From positions 1-64,000 of the forward strand of contig LJZR01000018.1 of assembly GCA_001314865.1 (NCBI GenBank): DNA of 64,000 bases, written 5' to 3'. Below, in pieces: positions 62,046 through 64,000 of this stretch; position 1 is the stretch's first letter, and each line of letters begins with the position of its first letter. This DNA is from Phormidesmis priestleyi Ana (GTDB lineage: Bacteria; Cyanobacteriota; Cyanobacteriia; Phormidesmidales; Phormidesmidaceae). The notes under the pieces were generated by a model. The model saw only the letters and a program-made list of their open reading frames with translations. It ran no database searches and had not been told where the DNA came from. The translations under genes were made by a program, and so were the position numbers.

Positions 62046-62325
62046 CTCGTTTATTTCGGTTGGGTTGTCATGTTAGTTGAGTTGTCATGTTAGTTGGGTT
62101 GTCATGTTAGTTGGATTGTCATGTTAGTTGGGTCGTTATGTTAGTTAGGTCGTCATTTTAACTGTGCTTGCTTTATCACCTCTTTTTGGTTATTAGGCTG
62201 GCGGTTGCGTCGTTATACGATTGTTTTGGTTGTGTTGAGTAGGTATGAGGATAGAAGAAGATTTCTTAGAGTTCGTTTTTTTACACTGTATTTTCCGTAG
62301 GATCGTGAGATAAAGTGGCGGTAGG
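62046..62325. repeat. 17-bp tandem repeat array
   Basis: Five to six copies of a unit close to gggttgtcatgttagtt run from about 62058 to 62160, progressively diverging towards the right. The rest of this intergenic stretch (to 62406) shows no gene. Confidence 0.85.
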
Positions 62326-62406
62326 TTGAGTAAATACTCAAGTTGGCCTACGTTTTCAGTTTTGGTGTCAGCAGCTTTTTCACTGAATCAGTATCAAAGT
62401 AGGATT

Positions 62407-63825
62407 ATGAATAACGGTTTGTTAAGCTTCAACTCAGCCTGTAATGCTGGCCAATGCTCTGGCAAATACGCGTACTTTGGGAGCGTTCGGCAGCTGCTAG
62501 CAACCATGCTCTGTGTCACCAGTCTGTTAGGCAGTGGCTTGGCAGGCGGTTTAGTCGGGGTAGGTGTTCATGCTGCCCAGGCTCAAGAAACCGAAGAACT
62601 GCCTATCTTGCCAATGCCATCTGCTGAAGACGCATCAACCGATGACTCGATAGATAATGAATCCATAGAGACCTTGCCGATTCAGCCTAATGCAGGCCCT
62701 ACTCCTTCAGGACAACCCTCATCGCCTCGGTCTATCTCCCCTGATGGCACGGTCTTTTTTGAGCCCACAATTACGCCTGCCACTAATCCGCGAATTCCTA
62801 GAGTGCTAAGCGTACCGGGCACTCAGGTCAATCCTGCGAACCTTTCAGAAAGCTTTGATGGCTACTATCTGGGGCCGGGTGATTCCATTTTTGTAAGCGT
62901 ACAGCGCTACCCTGATCTTAGCTTTCAGGCAACTTTAGATTTACAAGGCAACATTGTGCTGCCGATAGAAGGGGCAATTTCGCTAGAAGGGCTGACGTTA
63001 GCCCAGGCTAAGGACAAAATTCGCGGACTCTATAGCCAATATGTGACTTTTGACGCCGGGGTTGACCGTGAGGTCTCGCTCACGTTAGTGGCTCAGCGCG
63101 GCGTTGAAGTCACCATTTTAGGGGCGGTTCAGCGGCCCGGCTTTTATCCATTGACCAATCCAACGGTTGCTACAGCACTGCTAACGGCTGGCGGCGCAAC
63201 GCGCACCTCCGATCTCCGCACCATTCAAATTCAACGGCAAATACCTCAAGGCAATGGTTTTGTAGAAGCTCGGGTAGATGTAGATCTCTTTACCCCCTTA
63301 AAGGAAGGCAGCCGCTTGCCTGACGTGCGCTTAGAAGACGGCGATGTCATGATTGTGCCTGAGCTAGAGCCCAATAACTTTGGCAGTTATGATCGCAATC
63401 TAGTCGCTCGTTCTACCCTGGCTCAGCCCATTATCAACGTTCGGTTTTTGAACTACGCGGGTGGACGCGGTGGTGTAGGTACGCTCAATCTCAATAATGG
63501 CAGCACTTTTCTGGATGCCATTTCTCTGCTAGCGATTAACCCCGATGCGGCTAATCTGTCTGATGTGGCCCTTATTCGCTACGATCCTGAAACCGGTCGG
63601 GCTATCACCGTTAGCGTGGATGCCAAAATGGCTATCCGAGGGGACATCACCCAAAACCCATCTCTTGAAGACAGTGACGTGATTGTCGTAGGCCGTAACT
63701 TAGTGGGCCGACTATCGTTTGCACTGCAAACCATTACGCGCCCGTTTCGCGATGTTTCGGGCTTTACTAACTTCTTTAACGATTTCTTGAACGGCGACTT
63801 CGACGATAATAATTTCTTCCGGTAG
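62407..63825 (+). CDS. Wza-type polysaccharide export protein
   Basis: The protein (472 residues from ATG 62407) has a signal region (MLCVTSLLGSGLAGGLVGVG) and an acidic Pro/Ser linker. A Poly_export domain starts DGYYLGPGDSIFVSVQRYPDLSF, and SLBB-type domains follow (EVTILGAVQRPGFYPLTNPTV and later VIVVGRNLVGRLS). It forms the outer-membrane exit for exopolysaccharide. The frame is open back to TTG 62326; ATG 62407 is preferred because it places the signal sequence sensibly. It stands at the head of an export operon continuing past the window. Confidence 0.88.
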   Translation: MNNGLLSFNSACNAGQCSGKYAYFGSVRQLLATMLCVTSLLGSGLAGGLVGVGVHAAQAQETEELPILPMPSAEDASTDDSIDNESIETLPIQPNAGPTPSGQPSSPRSISPDGTVFFEPTITPATNPRIPRVLSVPGTQVNPANLSESFDGYYLGPGDSIFVSVQRYPDLSFQATLDLQGNIVLPIEGAISLEGLTLAQAKDKIRGLYSQYVTFDAGVDREVSLTLVAQRGVEVTILGAVQRPGFYPLTNPTVATALLTAGGATRTSDLRTIQIQRQIPQGNGFVEARVDVDLFTPLKEGSRLPDVRLEDGDVMIVPELEPNNFGSYDRNLVARSTLAQPIINVRFLNYAGGRGGVGTLNLNNGSTFLDAISLLAINPDAANLSDVALIRYDPETGRAITVSVDAKMAIRGDITQNPSLEDSDVIVVGRNLVGRLSFALQTITRPFRDVSGFTNFFNDFLNGDFDDNNFFR

Positions 63826-63952
63826 TGCTTTTCCTGTACTTTCCAGCGGTTGATTGGTGACCTGATGTTTAGCTTTTATCTACTATCTACCGCTGACCTG
63901 TTCCTTAATGACCCATCGCTTTTTTGTTTCTTAAACTCTCTGAAGTAGACCC

Positions 63953-64000
63953 ATGGCATCCCCATTTATCAAACGCTATTTGCTTGCGCTAAACCGCTAT
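63953..64000 (+). CDS. Start of a probable polysaccharide co-polymerase or tyrosine kinase gene (partial)
   Basis: An ATG at 63953 opens a frame MASPFIKRYLLALNRY that runs off the window. A basic R-Y-L-L-A-L-N-R-Y start is typical of Wzz/BY-kinase proteins that follow Wza-type genes. Only 16 codons are visible, so the identity rests on context. Confidence 0.45.
   Translation, partial: MASPFIKRYLLALNRY

Overview
The window is chromosomal DNA of a cyanobacterium. The evidence is psaC, ndhM, a cyanoexosortase, a DICT-domain sensor, the acpP-fabF-tkt block and a high density of the HIP1 octamer GCGATCGC. No marker fixes the genus; a filamentous Leptolyngbya-like or Phormidesmis-like lineage is only a guess.

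Layout. 0-13.6 kb holds housekeeping genes: a degenerate DICT histidine kinase, murE with a glutaredoxin-like protein, cysH, a PLP decarboxylase, sufE, a RemA-family regulator, rqcH, dusA and a CPBP protease. A gene-poor AT-rich kilobase follows, ending in a 59-residue protein gene. 13,752-27,664 is tRNA-Glu(UUC) with a 13.8-kb integrative element bounded by a 24-bp direct repeat. 27.7-58.5 kb is core chromosome again: SRPBCC protein, HerA-like ATPase, histidine phosphatase, ndhM, a PP2C phosphatase overlapping a CHAT-FHA gene, a TPR protein, hemC, an HPF-like protein, glgA, tRNA-Asp, an aldo/keto reductase, a RecB-like nuclease, a geranylgeranyl-reductase-family flavoprotein, tkt-fabF-acpP facing psaC, ftsX, def and ndk. 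58.9-64 kb is an exopolysaccharide and PEP-CTERM export locus: DegT aminotransferase, cyanoexosortase, its partner protein, a Wza-type exporter and the first codons of a probable chain-length or tyrosine-kinase gene.

The integrative element is the most unusual part. It carries a tyrosine integrase, a likely excisionase, an archaeo-eukaryotic-type primase preceded by a double palindrome, a Cro/C1-type repressor with its own operator-like repeats, and an HTH protein just downstream of an 11-bp-phased iteron array. A tightly packed late-type operon of nine genes runs inward from the right end. It encodes mostly unrecognisable proteins, a 714-residue collagen-like membrane protein, a PAS-like protein and a terminal M15 peptidase resembling an endolysin. 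No terminase, portal, tail or standard capsid gene is recognisable. The element could be a small virus-like or satellite element of an undescribed type; this is inference. Its HIP1 density is visibly lower than in the flanks.

A second pattern runs through the host genes: many unrelated 12-17 bp tandem duplications, in multiples of three inside genes and of any length between them.
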